Part shown: positions 1 through 14,800 of the stretch, in pieces | Layout: the number at the start of each line of letters is the position of its first letter | Position numbering within the stretch: position 1 is the stretch's first letter | Source of the DNA: Arsenophonus sp052174475 | GTDB taxonomy: Bacteria; Pseudomonadota; Gammaproteobacteria; Enterobacterales; Enterobacteriaceae | NCBI GenBank assembly: GCA_052174475.1 | Contig: JBQMRO010000061.1 | Coordinates: forward strand, 62,001 to 126,000 | Direction: 5' to 3' | Length of the DNA stretch: 64,000 nucleotides | Notes under the pieces: model-generated | Seen by the model: the letters and a program-made list of their open reading frames with translations, nothing else | Told to the model about the DNA's origin: nothing | The model's database searches: none | Made by a program: the position numbers and the translations under genes

Positions 1-395
1 TTTATTATGGTAACGAAGTTAATAATGAGACAGTCTTCTTATTTCTGTATTCCTATCTAAATATCTATGTCTCTGGAGCACTTAGTAAGTCGTATGTTAA
101 TAGTGGTTTTGTCAATCATTTCTGGAAGTGATTTGGCCAAGCCGTTAATGCTAAGGATAATTCCCAGGTATAGGCTCTTTGGAGGCGAACAAAACACCGG
201 CAGAAAAAACACAATACTGATTACAGAGAAAGCAGCCGTTAAGAAATAGCAGAAGCTATGCTGAAAACCAGCATTAATATTCTACCAACGTTTTATAAGC
301 GTTATGGTGAAATTATTAATCTTAATAATGGATAACATTTTGATTTTTCAAAAATCTATACGTTAAGAAGAAAAATAACTAAAAAATATTTAACT
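1..395 (+). pseudogene. virB10: virB10 ghost, C-terminal part (type IV secretion core complex)
   Basis: VirB10 family proteins span the inner and outer membranes in type IV secretion/conjugation machines. Reading across frames, the translation keeps the family's late landmarks in order: VNHFWK followed after one stop by FGQA (family: VDNHFWxRFGGA) near 155-175, and SINILPTFYKRYGEIIN near 275-330 (family: SINIPPTLYKNQGERI). HFDFSKIYTLR then matches the family ending RDLDFSTVYxLR. There are several in-frame stops and frame changes, so it is not translatable. The start of the gene lies outside the window. It is followed directly by virB11 remains in the usual virB order, which supports the call. 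The identification rests on remembered family motifs, not an alignment. Confidence 0.72.
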
Positions 396-400
396 ATAAT

Positions 401-1399
401 ATCATAAACTGCGTTTCTTTGGTGAATTTCTAAATATTCAGGAATTAACAGAAATTATAGTTAACCGTTCTGACGAATTATTTACTAAAGTAAACGGCTA
501 ATGAAAGCAACATCGAATTAATTTAAGGTACGAAGATAGTTATAATTTTGCATTCTGTCTAAAAAACAGATCATGGTAATAATATTAAAAATATCAAATC
601 GGGACTGTCTGGCACTCTGAAATCAGAGGAACGTTATTAGGTTATAATTCCTACAATCTATGAAAGATTTCATGTCTCCATCACCATCAACAAACCTTCA
701 AAGATATAAATCCCTTATTAATTCTTATATTAATAGAGAACTCTATCATCGTGTGCACGGAACAGAGCAAGAAAAAACCTACAATGTAGTATTCATGAAG
801 ATCTATCTTGATAGAGGGATACCCATCCTGCGGTTCATGGAAAAGTGAGTATAAGTACGCAAAACTATTCTTGTTGCTCGAATGAAAACAACACAGGTAA
901 GATACCTTATATGAATATCTTGTTGACTATATTAGTATCCTGTATTTTTGTATCGTCACAATTAAAAATAACGGTAAAATTATGTTTTTAGAGCGAAAAA
1001 TTTTGTTCATTTATTTATTTATCTGAATTATTAGATAAAAAGGCAGCGCTGTCGTGACGCTAATAAGTCTCTTTCATTGAAATTATTATATTAACCCTAA
1101 CTTAATCTTATTAACGAAAGATCACGGCAGGGAAGCATGGAATTTTTTTAAAATTACCTGCTATGGATATGAAGGAATAGTGACCTCGATTTACGCAGAT
1201 TCAGCAAAAGAAGCTACTAATAGTTATTACCTATTGTTACGAGAATTCACAATATAGCCAACTCTACTTCACGTTTATGTTACGTGAAGTTTTAGATAGT
1301 CTGGATCTTATTGTCAGTATTTATCTTGACAAAAATATTTTGCGCATGAATGATATTTATTTTGCTAATTATATCGCAATTCATATTAGGAGAACTTAG
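401..1399 (+). pseudogene. virB11: virB11 ghost (type IV secretion ATPase)
   Basis: VirB11 proteins are hexameric cytoplasmic ATPases that power type IV secretion and conjugation. A clear N-terminal segment, LRFFGEFLNIQELTEIIVN then RSDELFTKVNG, is readable at about 408-500 and matches the family's start (TEIxVNRPxELFxxxxG). VSITINKPSK near 672-702 resembles the VTIRKPS element. ILLTKDHGREAWNFF and then GYEGIVTSIYADSAKEA at about 1107-1215 match the late Walker B/His-box region (family: LRGxEAxxFxxxxxxGHxGxxTxxHAxS). Stops and frameshifts separate these blocks and no intact Walker A was found. Gene size is normal (about 1 kb), so decay was mainly by point mutation and small indels. A tandem hairpin lies about 65 bp after the end. 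Confidence 0.75.
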
Positions 1400-4300
1400 A
1401 TGTATATAAATATTTTATCGACTATTTATATTTCTCTGATATTTTAACAAGTTATTTTGATCACTACCTCCGTAAGTATACTGAGGTAGGTTTCTGCTAT
1501 TAAAATCAATAGCAGAATATCGGACTAAAATAAACTATGTGGTTATAACGCATAAACCAGTTATTGAGAATTTTTGTAGTAAAAGCGATTTATAATTCTA
1601 TTAAGAAAAAGAAAACTATCTTTTAGATGTTTACAGTGTAATATAAACTTATGCCAATTAAATTATGATATTAACTAATATATCAAAAGGCTATTTAACA
1701 TCAAACGCTTGCTAAGAATGCATGGATAAAAGAGATATTGATTATTAAATTAAACAGGGGATGTAGCCCAACGGATATTTATTTATATTGAATTGGTAAA
1801 TCAGTTGATATTCATTCTCTTCTAGTAAAGAAACAACCTAAGCGGATCACTACCCTACTAAAAAAGTTATACAAGATTAATCAGCAAGCGCTCAGTAAAC
1901 TGCTAACGGTAATTAAACCACTGAAAAGATTATTAGCATTAAAAACTCGTTACAGGTTCAGGAAAATAAATTTCCCGTTCAGGATCTCTACCATCATTAC
2001 ATCAGCAAAGAAAACGTCTTTGTTCACAAATAAGCTACTTACCTCGATGAAAGAAATAGCGAATCAAAACCTGTAAAAATGGTAAACAGAAAAAGCGAGA
2101 CTCTAAAATAAGAGGGTGATGAAATAAGCGATAAATTGCTTTGTATCGCCTGTGCTAAAAATTAGACAGTATTCTGCAAACGCCAGTTAATTATCAGATT
2201 GATACGACATTAAAATGCAGTGATAATTTTAAATCCATTACAAAGTATTTTTTAGTTATACCAGTCAGATAAGAAGCCGCTTTATACGGAAACTAATACC
2301 CTGCAATCTTTAGTTTTTTATTAAAGATAAGCAGGATTAAGATAAACATCTATTTAGAAAAAATCATTAGTGCTATCTTATTTTTTTATGACGGGTACAT
2401 AATTTATTATATATGCACTATGCATAGAACATCTCAGGCTGTTTTCTTTACATGCTGTTCAACGCAACCATCATCATTTCCATGATGTTACCTATTATTC
2501 TTCCAATGCTTTGGTTGATAAATATTTCCTAACTCTTCTCATCTTCCATATTAATCTCGTTAATAAGATAGGTATTACCGAGTCTATTTTGTTTCTAAAA
2601 GAAAAGAAGTGTTCCTCTGTATTTAATAAAATTTCAGTAATTTAGGCAATTAAATTTTTTTAATCTATTATATTTAAGTCTTGTATTGGTTCTATACCTA
2701 CTTTCTATGTTTAATTCTGCTTGATTTCCTTATCACATTATAACAAACATTAATTAATTATTTAAATCAATAGCAAAGGCGTAAATATTGGCTATGTAAT
2801 ATTTTTTTACTAGTGTCGTTATCACTAGCTGGATTTTATTAATATCAACATTCTGGTAATATCAACATACCGAAATAACAATCACCACGACGCAACAGGC
2901 AATAGAAACTGTTCAATATATTAACGCGATTAATGATCATCTCTATTCCACTCTGTTGTAACTAAGAATTTTAATAAAGTTTTGCTAACAATAACGCAAA
3001 TGGATATCAAGCACATTCGCCAATATAAAATCTGATTGACGGTTAGCGTGTTTTGTCTAGCAACTTCTTTCACTCAAATTAATAAGCAGTTCTAAAAATA
3101 CAAGCCTATCATTTTAAGTTATTATAAATAATTATAAATTAATCGTCTTTTTGATAATAGCGAGCAAGGGGAATATACAGGTTATTTTACTGTTCCCTAT
3201 CTCAGATAGGGCGATTATTTATCTTAATTAGGAGTATAAAGAAAAGATTAACGTTTTATCTCTTATTTATTTTTATTTTAGTATAAGCTGTTTCTTTATT
3301 TAAAGTAACGGATTTACTTTAGTTAACCGCTACTCATTTTCGTGGTTATTAGTATCATCATTACTCTACTGATTGGATGTGATGACTATTTTACTATAAG
3401 AAAATATAATTTTTATCGGATTTAGGATTTCTTTGATTGTCTTTTTAATAAAAAAGTACATTAAATTGTAATTACTATAAACATTATAAAAAAATAAATA
3501 AATTGTTAGTAAAATTCATTACCATTATTTTTCTTTTATAAATAATGTATCCTCTTTTATTAAAGATGTGAACTCCTTATGCGAGGAATTTTTCTGTTGT
3601 ATCTTTACTGAGTGTAGTGGCATTATCTGGCTGAACCAGTAGTGAGCGAATTAATTAAAACATGAACAGCAGTAAGAGGAAACAGACGTAAAAACAAAGC
3701 AGGAGATCTAAAATCTAGCTACGCTTCTATTAATATTAAGCGAAGCCTAGCAAGAGTAGATTAATTAACCCTACGGTAATTACCGAATGGTGACGATAAA
3801 AAGCCACTACAACTTTTGTAGCTTCTCATTAATCGAAAATGCTCACTGAATAATCTACATAACATTTCTGAGGATATTATCGTGCTTTCCGTATTTCCAC
3901 CTCTATTACGCCGAATGTATTAATGATATTTGGCAGTATCTTCCAATGGAAAACCAAAAAGATGAAAAACAATATTGATCGAAGGGATATCAATAGGATG
4001 GTGTGACGCTGAGCCCGTCATCGAGCAGGTATCATCTTATGCCTGCTGCTGTTAATACTAGTACAAATTTGAACGGGCTTTACTGAAACGAGCTCAGTAT
4101 AAAACTTGGCTGTTTGATATCATTGCTAGTAGTCTTGTCATATCCGTAGCGCTATGAATCATGATAGATTATTATTTATGCGTTGTAAACCTGGTTTATT
4201 TATACTAGTATTCATGAATTCACAAACCGATTATCAATCTAAAGTTATGAGCAGCACATTCAAAAGGTGATAACAGTGTCAAAAAAAATAGAAATATACT

Positions 4301-7300
4301 TAATAGTGGATACTGTCACATCACAATCTACATCAACCATTAAATCATTCCTCCTTGTATCCGGATTTACAGGATGCACTGAAATCAACACTCTGACACC
4401 AGAGCTATTGTGTGTAGGGTTCCCCCTATCTGCTTCTAAATCTAACCGTCACTGATTTGCTACGAGTGCTGGATGCAGTTGCGCGCTTTATTGAAAAGCA
4501 TAACTAGTTATAAGACTAGCAAGTTGTGCTAAATATTGAAGTATTGAGCGTTAAAACAGCAAAAAGAGCGGTTAGAACTGGAGTTGATCGACCTTTTTAA
4601 CAAAAAAGATTTAGGTTTATCACTAAATCAAACCTTTAATACTGTACCAATAATATTGGTAATGGCGGATTTTCAGTTGTCAACAAGCGATTACTACCTA
4701 GCTGGCTTAAAATTTTTTTTAAACCTCTTCCGCAGTAGGTCAAGGTAAGTGTTGTTACCTAACGATCAAATACCATCACAAAATCTTTCGTTGATCACCA
4801 GACAGGTAACCGAACAGGAGGACTATGTAGCACAAGGTAACGATAAAATCAATAATAAATGTAGATAACCTGTCACCTCGATTCAGTCTGCTACTATTAC
4901 CACTGGATTTTATATAAATCTGTTACCAACACCATAGCGAATAGCCAACACCTATTGCTACAATTCGCCATTAACCATCTTAAATCGACCGAACACCATA
5001 CTTTTATTTACGGGAAAGTTCGATCGAGTTATTGAATACGCAACTAAAAACCTTCAGCAGTGCGTGAAAAATGAAAACCAGCTAAATACCGATTTGATCC
5101 TGTTTTCAGTAAATTATCTAGAAAGAGAGCAAGCACATGGCCGTCAATCAATAAGAGGTTTTTTTGAGTTAAGTGCTTGCTTAGCAAGCAAAGGGGATGA
5201 TCAGATGCTGCTTAACTTATTATTCCTGTTTTTGTAGGAAAAATAATCATAATGACAACACCGATGCATTTACCACGTCACCTATGATGCGAGGGGCTAG
5301 ACGTATTTTCTGACTATAATAGCCTAGCTACCCGTAACGTTTCTAGTAGAGAAAAAAATCAAAAAGTAAAGCGGGAGACGATAAATAGCAAGATTACGTA
5401 GTCAGTTACCGCTATCGGAATAGCTAAAAAATCCGCAGTGAGTGATATGACTGCTTAATTTGGGAAGTTAGCCTTACTAAAAGACTGAAAGGATGGTTAT
5501 GTGATTGTTAGAGGTGCTCATTATCCAGCAAGTAAAAGTTAACAGCTACGCTGCTATCATGATAAAGAAGGTTGTATTACGGCTTTATCAGATAAATTGA
5601 TGACGTTCTAATTAACGATGTAGTCAATGATAAGGATGCAATAGAATACTAGTGCAAAAAAATTCTCCGGTTTAACCGTGATCCTGAGTGGGGCTTGCAG
5701 ATTTTCATGCCGGCAAATGACTATTCTATAATTAACTCTTTGATTTAAACGATTTACTAACTAGGCAAGACATTCCGATATCACCCGCTTTCAGATTATC
5801 TCACGAAAGCGACGATTTTTAGATTTGTTTATCCCTGTTCCGTCCTGATTTTAGCTAGCTACTTTAGCTGGTAGCGAGTAAACTGACCCATCAGGAAACG
5901 GTTACGTCAAGCTGCCATGCGTAAAGATCATGGCTAGAACAGAAATAGGTGCAAACATCCCCACCCCCACGATTTTGCTATCCCCGCGCCATGATTTATC
6001 CCGATTAATACCGTTTATTAACACATGCATCGCGCCTAACGTTGACAAAACCTAGCTATCGCTGGCAAAGCTTGCGGTTTAAAGAAGTGTACTTTACATA
6101 AAATAAGGTACAGTTACGACTGCCGTACAACAAATCTACTGGGTAGCGCGCCTGCCAATGGGCGATTTTGTTTATCAGATTAAACAGATTTACAATTAGT
6201 ACGGAACTCCTATTTTAATTTGCCAGGTCAGAAGAATGCTGATTGATTTAATCAACCAAGTGATCCTCAATGCGTTCCGGATACTCACCACTCCTTTCTG
6301 GATGTTAATAGCCAGATATAGCAATTTTAACCACCTTTGTGTACTGAGATGCGCCATACGATTAACTTACAAAGAATAGAATGATCGTTAAGTTAGCGAT
6401 AATGACGAAGAACTAATTTTGCCGTGACGAAGTTTTACTTTTTCACTAAAAACTACCATCCCACTAACCTTGTTGTTTAACGAACTGGAGGATCTGGTTT
6501 ATTCCTGTATATCACCACGATCAATCAGTGGCACTTAAGTTACCAAATAGAGAAATTATATGCAAAATCATAAACGTGTCCTGTTTATCGCAGCAGGGTC
6601 AAACAGCATAACCTATGCTGAAACAGCACTACTATTTTCCCGGCACCATTATCAATTGCCCAGTGATAAAAGAATATACCATGCAACGGTTAAAATAGAT
6701 ACAAACCGAAACTATCCAACTAGAAGTCAAAGTCACCCTCGCACCTATATTAAATGTGAACTAGAAGAGAGTAGAAATTGATATGCTCAGATAAAAAATT
6801 TACCGCTCAATGACTGGAAAAAGAGCTCTGGATATTTTACCCGCTACAGATGCTTAACATCGATTGAAGAAAATTACGGAAGTAGGGCAAAGCAACTCAT
6901 AGTGAGTCTAGTTCCTCTTTGATGGCAACTGAATGGTACTTAGGCAGGGCAAGAGATCTTCAAGCATCAATTTTGATTGAATTCATCATTGCCACGAAGT
7001 TCTGCATGGTCGACGGCAATAATAAACATACAGGTATTTTACTAAAAAGAAAAAATATGATGCTTAATAGATATTCTCACCCCGCGATGCTAATATAATC
7101 CACTTTATAAAGCTGTAATACAAGGCACAGGACGCTATAATTGATATTTTTATCGCGAACAATTATTGCAAAAATCTCAAGGTTCAGGATTTTATCCGAT
7201 GAGTACAAGAAACCTTTTAGGAGCGTAAATACAGCAAACCCTCTGTCACTGCATGAATCGCTAATATAGCAATAATCCACATCAAACCATCCGTCTGTTA

Positions 7301-8880
7301 TAGAGAATTAAGCACAGGAACGGGTAAATTAAGCTACTTTATCAAGGCCATTATGCTATCAGCGTCTGATATACATTTCACTATCTGGCGCAATGGGTAC
7401 TTTTATTATATTGAATCTCATGGATTCATGGTGAACTGCAATATCTAGACTGGATAGATAAGGATAAAAGGAATGGAAGTAAATTGCAGAATTATTCTAT
7501 CGATGCGTGACGTTATCGAAAAACAGTTTTATCTAAATCTTCATAAGAATTCTTGTTTTGCTAAACGATTTTAAATCCTCTGTTTTAGAAATGTTTAGTG
7601 TACATGATATTTGCATATATCTGAGGCGGATAGGCTGCATATAGATATGTGCCTAAATTAAGGATGATGGTGAATGCGATACCAGATTTTAAATTTACTG
7701 GCTTTTTTCAGATAGAACTTAGATACTAAATCGCCCCCTTGCGGCCGCCCTAAAGGGATGATGATTTTATCCATGTAACCATGCATATCAAGCAAATCAA
7801 TAACGTTACACAAAGTGGCGGCTGCTTACCTTTTGTTATGGAGTTATGTCAATAAGTTGCCGATAATATAACTTTTAACCACAGAAGATCCACCAGAAGA
7901 GGTAGTATTTATAGTAGCGTTCAGATGCCCATTATTGCTGATAAAAAATACTGAGCAAATCAAACGAGCTTACATCTGTTATTAATGATCTATCTCATAC
8001 GTTATGATCTGGATGCAATTTAAAAAGTCGAAATACATGATTATTATTCGGGTATTCACTGTCACGAAAGCAACTGCGGTATGGCATATTCTGATAACCA
8101 TGCTAATAACTACTACGCCAATAGATGACCTAATTCCTTGATCGATTGGAAACGCAAGGGGTATTAGAACGATTACTGTTAGATTTTAATATGGATTAAG
8201 CTAATAAGTCAACGGTTGATACGCTGTTTTATGTCCGTATTGCAAAGCTCCCCCTGTTACCGGTTAATTGACAGATTGAGGCAGGAATCAGATAGCGATC
8301 TGATTGAATTTCACTGCTAACTTGAAATGGTGTTACGCTATATTGAAAGCTGCAAATACTGTTATCGCTGGATTGTCTCAAACATATTGTTATGATGATC
8401 TAACTGATCGCCCAGACCATAATTTTGAACTTTACCGGATTAAAAAAGTAAGAGCAGTAAAACCTACTGACATCAAATACTAGGTGACATTATCCGTAAT
8501 CAGCACGTATTACACTAGATCCATATCGGGGAAATTAACCTGTTAGTTACGGATTTCATTTATCGATTAGTAAAAACAGTTATATGTTATTTCCATTAAA
8601 AAGTTAAAGCGACTCGATCATTAACGTCATTATTAAGCAATATGATATTCAATCACCTGCTTGATTTAGGGTAAACATCAATAGTAATTTTCTGCCGTTT
8701 TTCCTGCTCAAGGATATCATAAGTAAATTATAAGTTTAATAATCCTTCATATAAATTCGCTTCTTGAATAGTTATCTGATATTTAAATCTGAAACTTAAG
8801 AAAAAGGCACTTTTCTAATATCTTGATGCAATTCATTTAATCCCATCTTTTCTTCGATAGTATTCGTTTCTTTACTCTTC
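1400..8880. other. long eroded region, no recognisable gene
   Basis: Across 7.5 kb every frame is closed every few dozen codons; the longest open frame is about 73 codons (6560-6781). Base composition varies: 4.0-8.6 kb is visibly richer in G and C than the flanks, which is what decayed former coding DNA would look like. I translated the plus strand and could not name a gene with confidence. Short clues such as an RWQSLRFKEVYFT...VQLRLPYN stretch near 6055-6150 are not enough to assign. It probably holds several ghosts belonging to the mobile or secretion island that begins with virB10 and virB11. Confidence 0.5.
1464..1517 (+). terminator. tandem hairpins downstream of the virB11 ghost
   Basis: There are two adjacent inverted repeats. 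CTACCTC (1464-1470) pairs with GAGGTAG (1483-1489), and TTCTGCTATT (1492-1501) pairs with AATAGCAGAA (1508-1517) around a 6-base loop. No strong T-tract follows. The position just beyond virB11 suggests an old transcription terminator, but the second hairpin could also belong to the class of perfect hairpins scattered through this window. Confidence 0.4.
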
Positions 8881-11800
8881 AATTTACTACTAAGAATTAA
8901 CTGATTATTAAGTACCAAAATATTGAGGTTATCCTATGTGTATAACCAAGTGTACCGATCATAGTCATTTTAATAATACTTTTATCTTTTTGTAACAGAT
9001 TATAGGCAGGCGTATCCGCAATAAACTTTTCATCCGTTAGAGGAGTAAACAAATTATCTATTTGCATAAAATTATTAGATAGCAAATAATTGCTAAATAC
9101 TTGAATTAGAGAGAAAAAAATGATAAGCTATATTCCTTTCCTTTAAAAGGAATTTAGTAAAAAATTATATTTATTCCCTTTATATAGAGAAATTAATATA
9201 TTTTTAAGTGCTCCCATTAACATGAAAAAATAATTTTTCTCTCATTAACATCAATCATTAATACCGTTAAACCTCGCATTTACGTAACACTGAGATGGAT
9301 TTACCAAAAAATCTTTTTCAATAAAGACCACATTGCTTTCTACGAGAAGTTAGGTTTTTTTTGAATAATAACAAATCGTTGAAGCAATCCCCTTTATAGC
9401 TATTAGCAATATTGTCACCGATTTTCGCTGCAAACATGATCTCTTACACCGTGCTGTTGACCGATTATTTCTCTACGTTAAATTAGGGAAAGGTATATTT
9501 TAAAAGATACTGCTGAATGGATCTCGGTATTCAGAAAAAGCGACCATAATTGGCTTATAGCATGCTCTCCGGAAATATCTCTGATGTCCTGAGTGGTTTT
9601 CTAGCAATCTTCTAATAAGGCAAAACCCATATTATTCGTTCTGTTAAACGCACTAGTCAACTTATCCCTACTTTATTACTGAGTATCGTGGCGCTAATGA
9701 TAGATATCGATTATAATGAATTTATTCCAAACTGGACGATTGATACCAAGAAAAATAGGAGGATACGCTATCAGATTACTTACCAGTATTTCTGAATTCA
9801 TGGTTCACTTTGAATAATTACTACTATTTAAATTACTGCTGCTAAGCAATTTTATTGTCTAGTCGATGTGGAATTGGATAAACCGGAGAATCTCCGATTC
9901 TACCACAGTAGTACAGTGTATTACGCTGTACAGGGATTTATTTTTTGTTAAATATTTCTCTTTGCTGCTGATTGACATCTTGCTGATGCAGGCGGTGAAT
10001 ATACTTGATAAAACCAGCAGTCTGTGATTGAAAAGGCGCATTAATAAAACTCTATATTATAAGCAAGATGGCGAACATTTGAGGCTGATCTTAAAAAGAA
10101 TCAAGCATAATTTCATCACGGGGGTGTGTTAATTAGATGATTATCTTAACCGAGGGCGTGATCGTAGAAAAAAGTATTGATCAGTATGCTACTCGCTAGT
10201 TTTAGCTCACTATTTTACAGATCAATAAGACATCACGTTATTTAATCAGACTCCGCTTCTTATTGGTGTTTGGTTATATACTACTGTTATCCAGCAGTGA
10301 TTTAAATACCACGTTCAATTAAATTAGGTAAGGAATGAAAAACCGTTTATCATTTTACTCGCACAAAGAGAACGTTATAAAAAAAGAAGGCAACCATACA
10401 ACAGGGATTTTAAGCCTAGAAATAATTGAAAGGTATTAGGCATTATTCCGCTCACTATTGTAGTAGCTATAAGTGCCATCTCTATCCTATTTAACAAAAA
10501 CATCATTAATGATAAAATCTCCAATCTATAGACATCAGTAACTAAAGCTTGCGGTATATTAAAACCTAATACAAAAATTCATTTATTAAAACTGTAATAT
10601 TAGCGGTACACACTGGTATAGTTTTATGGGTGTGCGAGGGACACCAAGTCTTAGCAGCATAACCATTGATGGTGATAAAATGATGGACGCAGCCAAGATT
10701 CCTAAAGTCTGGAGCGGAGAAGTGATTATTACCTGGGAAAGATTTAGGATTCAATCAATAATAAAAGGTTTCGGGGGAGGTATAAATGTCCAAAAAAAAC
10801 ATCTGTTTTATCATGAGAGCAAAATTGAGCGGTAACCTGTTAATACATGAGATCTTGATTCCAATACTAACAATATTGCTCCCATTATTACCAAAAAATT
10901 CAATATACAATATAAATCAGATAACCGGTTGATCGATGTTAATATCCTTATCTTAAATTTAACAATGAATTCTTCTATTCTTTTTTAATTTTTTAAATTC
11001 TTTTGAAGACATGAAGGAAAAGCGAAAATTTATTTTTCTGCATTTAAGAAATGTGCTATTTAATAAAAGTTATCATCTTTTTATTACCATAAACTTAACC
11101 ATGGCAACACAGATCTTTTGTTATAATGAAAGCCAGAACGATTATTCCAAATTGACCTGAAACTGCTCAAAGCCATTGTTAATAAGAAAAGCTTTCTATC
11201 GAAAAAAAAAGTCATAAATATCAATCAAGATAAAAAAGTATGCGTTGAACAGCGATTATGGACTAATTTCAGGTCAATTCAATGCTTATTCCAAAGCTCT
11301 AAAATGGGGAGAGGATCTACAATCATCAAGATTTACTCAATCAGTCCTGCTTCAACATTAAAAATAGACATATAGATACTTAAGTGGTGGCATGATCTAC
11401 GTGACTCTTAGCGTTAACTTATCCTACCTTGATGCGTATAACGCAAGTTTAATCTCTGCAATGAAAATAAACGCTTATACTATGCTAGACAGATTTATAA
11501 ATACATACTGGGTGGTATGATGAGCAGCAATAAGGAGGAAACCGTAAGCGCAGTGAGTCTTATATTGCTTGATTCGCTGTAAGTCTCATTCTGCAAATTT
11601 ACGTGATTGCAATCGCAATGCATTTCTAGATTTTTATCACAACCGTCTGCTGTGTTAACTATCGCTAGTAGCGTGATAGTAACACTCATATTATTTTTAC
11701 CGGATTATCTCTCATTTCTGTCGGCCATGTTTGCGCTTCTCTTCATAAATAGGCTACAGTTTCCTATTTTTCTTGATTTTGGCCTTATTTACCTATTTAG

Positions 11801-14800
11801 CTTCAACCAAATAGGTGTTTACTACGTTATTTTAGATTAAGCTTTAGTTTATAATATGATAAGCATCTGATATTTTTCTGCCACCGAAGAGGGGGCCGGG
11901 TTAACCGCCATGTTCTCACCACGTTAATGGTTTTGGGTGTTTATAATACCGCGCCCTATCGCTTACCAGAGCGATAGCTATGTAGAATTTAGTTTAGTGA
12001 TGTGTATTTGATAGCCAAATTATGGTATATAGTTTTCTTTTTCACAATAGTTTATGTCATCAGTAATCTCATTATTTCAGGCGCCCTCCTTTTTGCTAGG
12101 AAGCAAATACCCTCACTCCTTGACGATAAAAAAATATTCACTATCGTTTAAAGTATGATTCACATCGTTTTATATAGCCTATCGGCGTTTCCATCCATTT
12201 ATAAGATGGAAAGTTATATTTATGAGGTTTATCTTGAAAATAATCGAGAAAAAGTCAGAAATCCATCGCAGATTTGTCTCATCGGAACTAATGGGTGCAT
12301 TAGTAATGATATCAATTGGATCCCGTTAAATACAAAAAAATTCAAGAATACCTGAACAAAAAGGAATGATTTGCACCCGCTATGTTAGTCAGTTTAATGA
12401 AGCATTAAAGCAGTATATTGCTTTTTACCCATAACAATAAATTACTCAATAAACTATTTCTCTATCGTATTACCCATTGTTACTAATTAATAAGGATTAT
12501 TTATAACAGGAGGCTTTATCACCAAGAAAAACAGTTTAGGTTAATTAAAGTACCTAACTTAGCTGCTGAAAAACAGCATTAAAGGCAGCCCATACTACAG
12601 ACAGTGCCTTATAATCATACAAGTGTGATAGCCTTTTAGAAAAAGGCATGCATCTGGAATTGATGCCCAAATTACCGCTATTTAGCGGTGTTGTTTTAAC
12701 GAAAAAACATTGCTATTGGAATTATACAGTGGCTTATGAAGAGTCATCCACATAATTTGCCCTCTACTGCCGATATTGGCATACTCTTATTGTATCTTAT
12801 CGTCAAAAATTCTCGGAAATAATTTCCTACAGGAAAGCGACCATCTTTGTGTACTGCTACTTTCAGATAAAGTATAAACATGAATTAAATTGGATATACA
12901 CCCCAGCTTTATCGATATGGGTAGTAAGAATTTTAATAATGCTAATATCGTTAATGCTAAAATAGGAATTATTTAGAAGTAATTAACGTAGGCAGTATAT
13001 CAAAACTTAAAGCGGCTAACTGATAATACAGCACATGAAAGTCTGATTAATCAATCAGACGACAGAGAATTCTACATAAACGATAATGATTAGATGCGCT
13101 CAATTAAAAACAAAAAGATTTATAACGGTGGCCAACTCTAAAAGGCGGTACAACCAGAACCGATCGCTGTCTGTTTAACAAGTATTTTCATAGCTAAATA
13201 GAGCACGGCAGAATCCAAGCTGAAGCTGACAGTCTAAACGAGAGTTAATAGGTTCATTACTCACTCACGAATGGCACTTTACTTTCGTACCAAAATTGGC
13301 ACCTAACAGGCTTACCCCTTTTTTCTTTTTTAGCCAAGTAATCAGAGAAGAAAGCATAACCTATTTACTAGCCTTACGCAAATCGCCTCCACGCGTTGCT
13401 CTATTGGGAAATTAGCAGGAAACCGGTGGAAACTGCTGAAGTTTAAATCAGCCAGGTTATGAGATAGGCGATATTGATCGAGAGTTAACCAGTCAATTAA
13501 CTGATTAGCGGTGCAGTATGATACTTTAAAATATCAAATCTTGATACTAAAAAGATATGTGATTTACCAAAAATAGCATTAAAGGCTCGTATAGCATTAA
13601 TTTTTAATTTTTAGAAAACCAGAATCAAAACTAAGCTTACATAAAAGCTAAACTAATTTTATCTATAAAAAACCTATATCTAATTTATCTATTAGAAATT
13701 TAGCTTTCTGGCGATTTTTAGCAAAGATGTTGTTTTCTCGTTCTCTAACTTAGGTGCACGGGAAAAGCAACCATAGACAATTTCAGCTCAGCCATAATAT
13801 CAGTGCATAACGATATTCTGGATCTAGAGCTATCACATGCTATCCACTATAAACGGCCAAAAAAATGAAACTTTAAGCGCCGCTTGATTAGATGAATCAA
13901 GAAATTACGCTTTACCTATTATTTTTTACCATTGATGTTAAATGGGAAAAATTTTTGATTAATTACTTTGACCTACCATATAACTTACGTACGTAAGTAG
14001 CGGTAATGTGTTCGAGTCTAAGCTTAAAACGATTATTCAATCTGACTAGTTAATACTAAATCCATAAATAGTGATCGATGGAAATTTTCCACTGCTTTTA
14101 CCCTTTGCAGGATAGTAACTCTACAAGACAGAGACAGCAGTGAAGATATTAATAAATAAATATTTTTCCATAATGTCATGTTGATTAACATTATCAATAT
14201 TATCAATAAATAAACGTAATAAAATAACCTAATAGTAAAGATTATATGAATTAAATAATTTTAACGATTGAATGGCTATTCATTGCTATCAATCTTTCTC
14301 TTTTACTGATAAAAATGACTAAGGTATTTCTGTCTACCAGTTGTGCTATGCATTTATGAAATTGCATGGCACAATAACTTAAGCGAATACAATTAGCGAG
14401 GTCAGTAAGTTTTTTTATTGAGTATATTTAGCAAGCATGGTTTTAAGCGTGGAAAATGTTTATTAAATGGCATAATTTCCAGGTAACCATCCAATAGTAG
14501 ACTGGGGCCCCTATCAGTTAGGTTATAAAATAATTTTATAAAATGAAAGGATAAATAATAAGTAAATATTTTATAGATGTAATTTTCCATAAAAATTATT
14601 AAAAGTCACTTTGCATATAAAGGTCTCATGGACTTCAAAAATAAAATACCGAGATTAATTTTATTAAAGAGAATGTTTCTCGTGCTTAAAATGAGTACAT
14701 ATCATAGATATTTTTCTAGTGTGTATCAGTATCTTTAAAAGCTTAAATTAAATAAACTAATGTGTCTTATATTTTCTAATATTTTTTATCTTTTAATGCT

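Noticed and set aside
6041..6160. Possible type VI secretion TssC ghost (RWQSLRFKEVYFT…VQLRLPYN)
   Set aside because: One short resemblance only; flanking sequence does not follow TssC order.
6560..6781. 73-codon frame with RVLFIAAGSNS
   Set aside because: It has no ribosome-binding site and no family match, and is about the length expected by chance in this stretch.
10566..10835. Overlapping opposite-strand frames of 62 and 69 codons
   Set aside because: The opposite frames mirror each other and show no motif; treated as chance.
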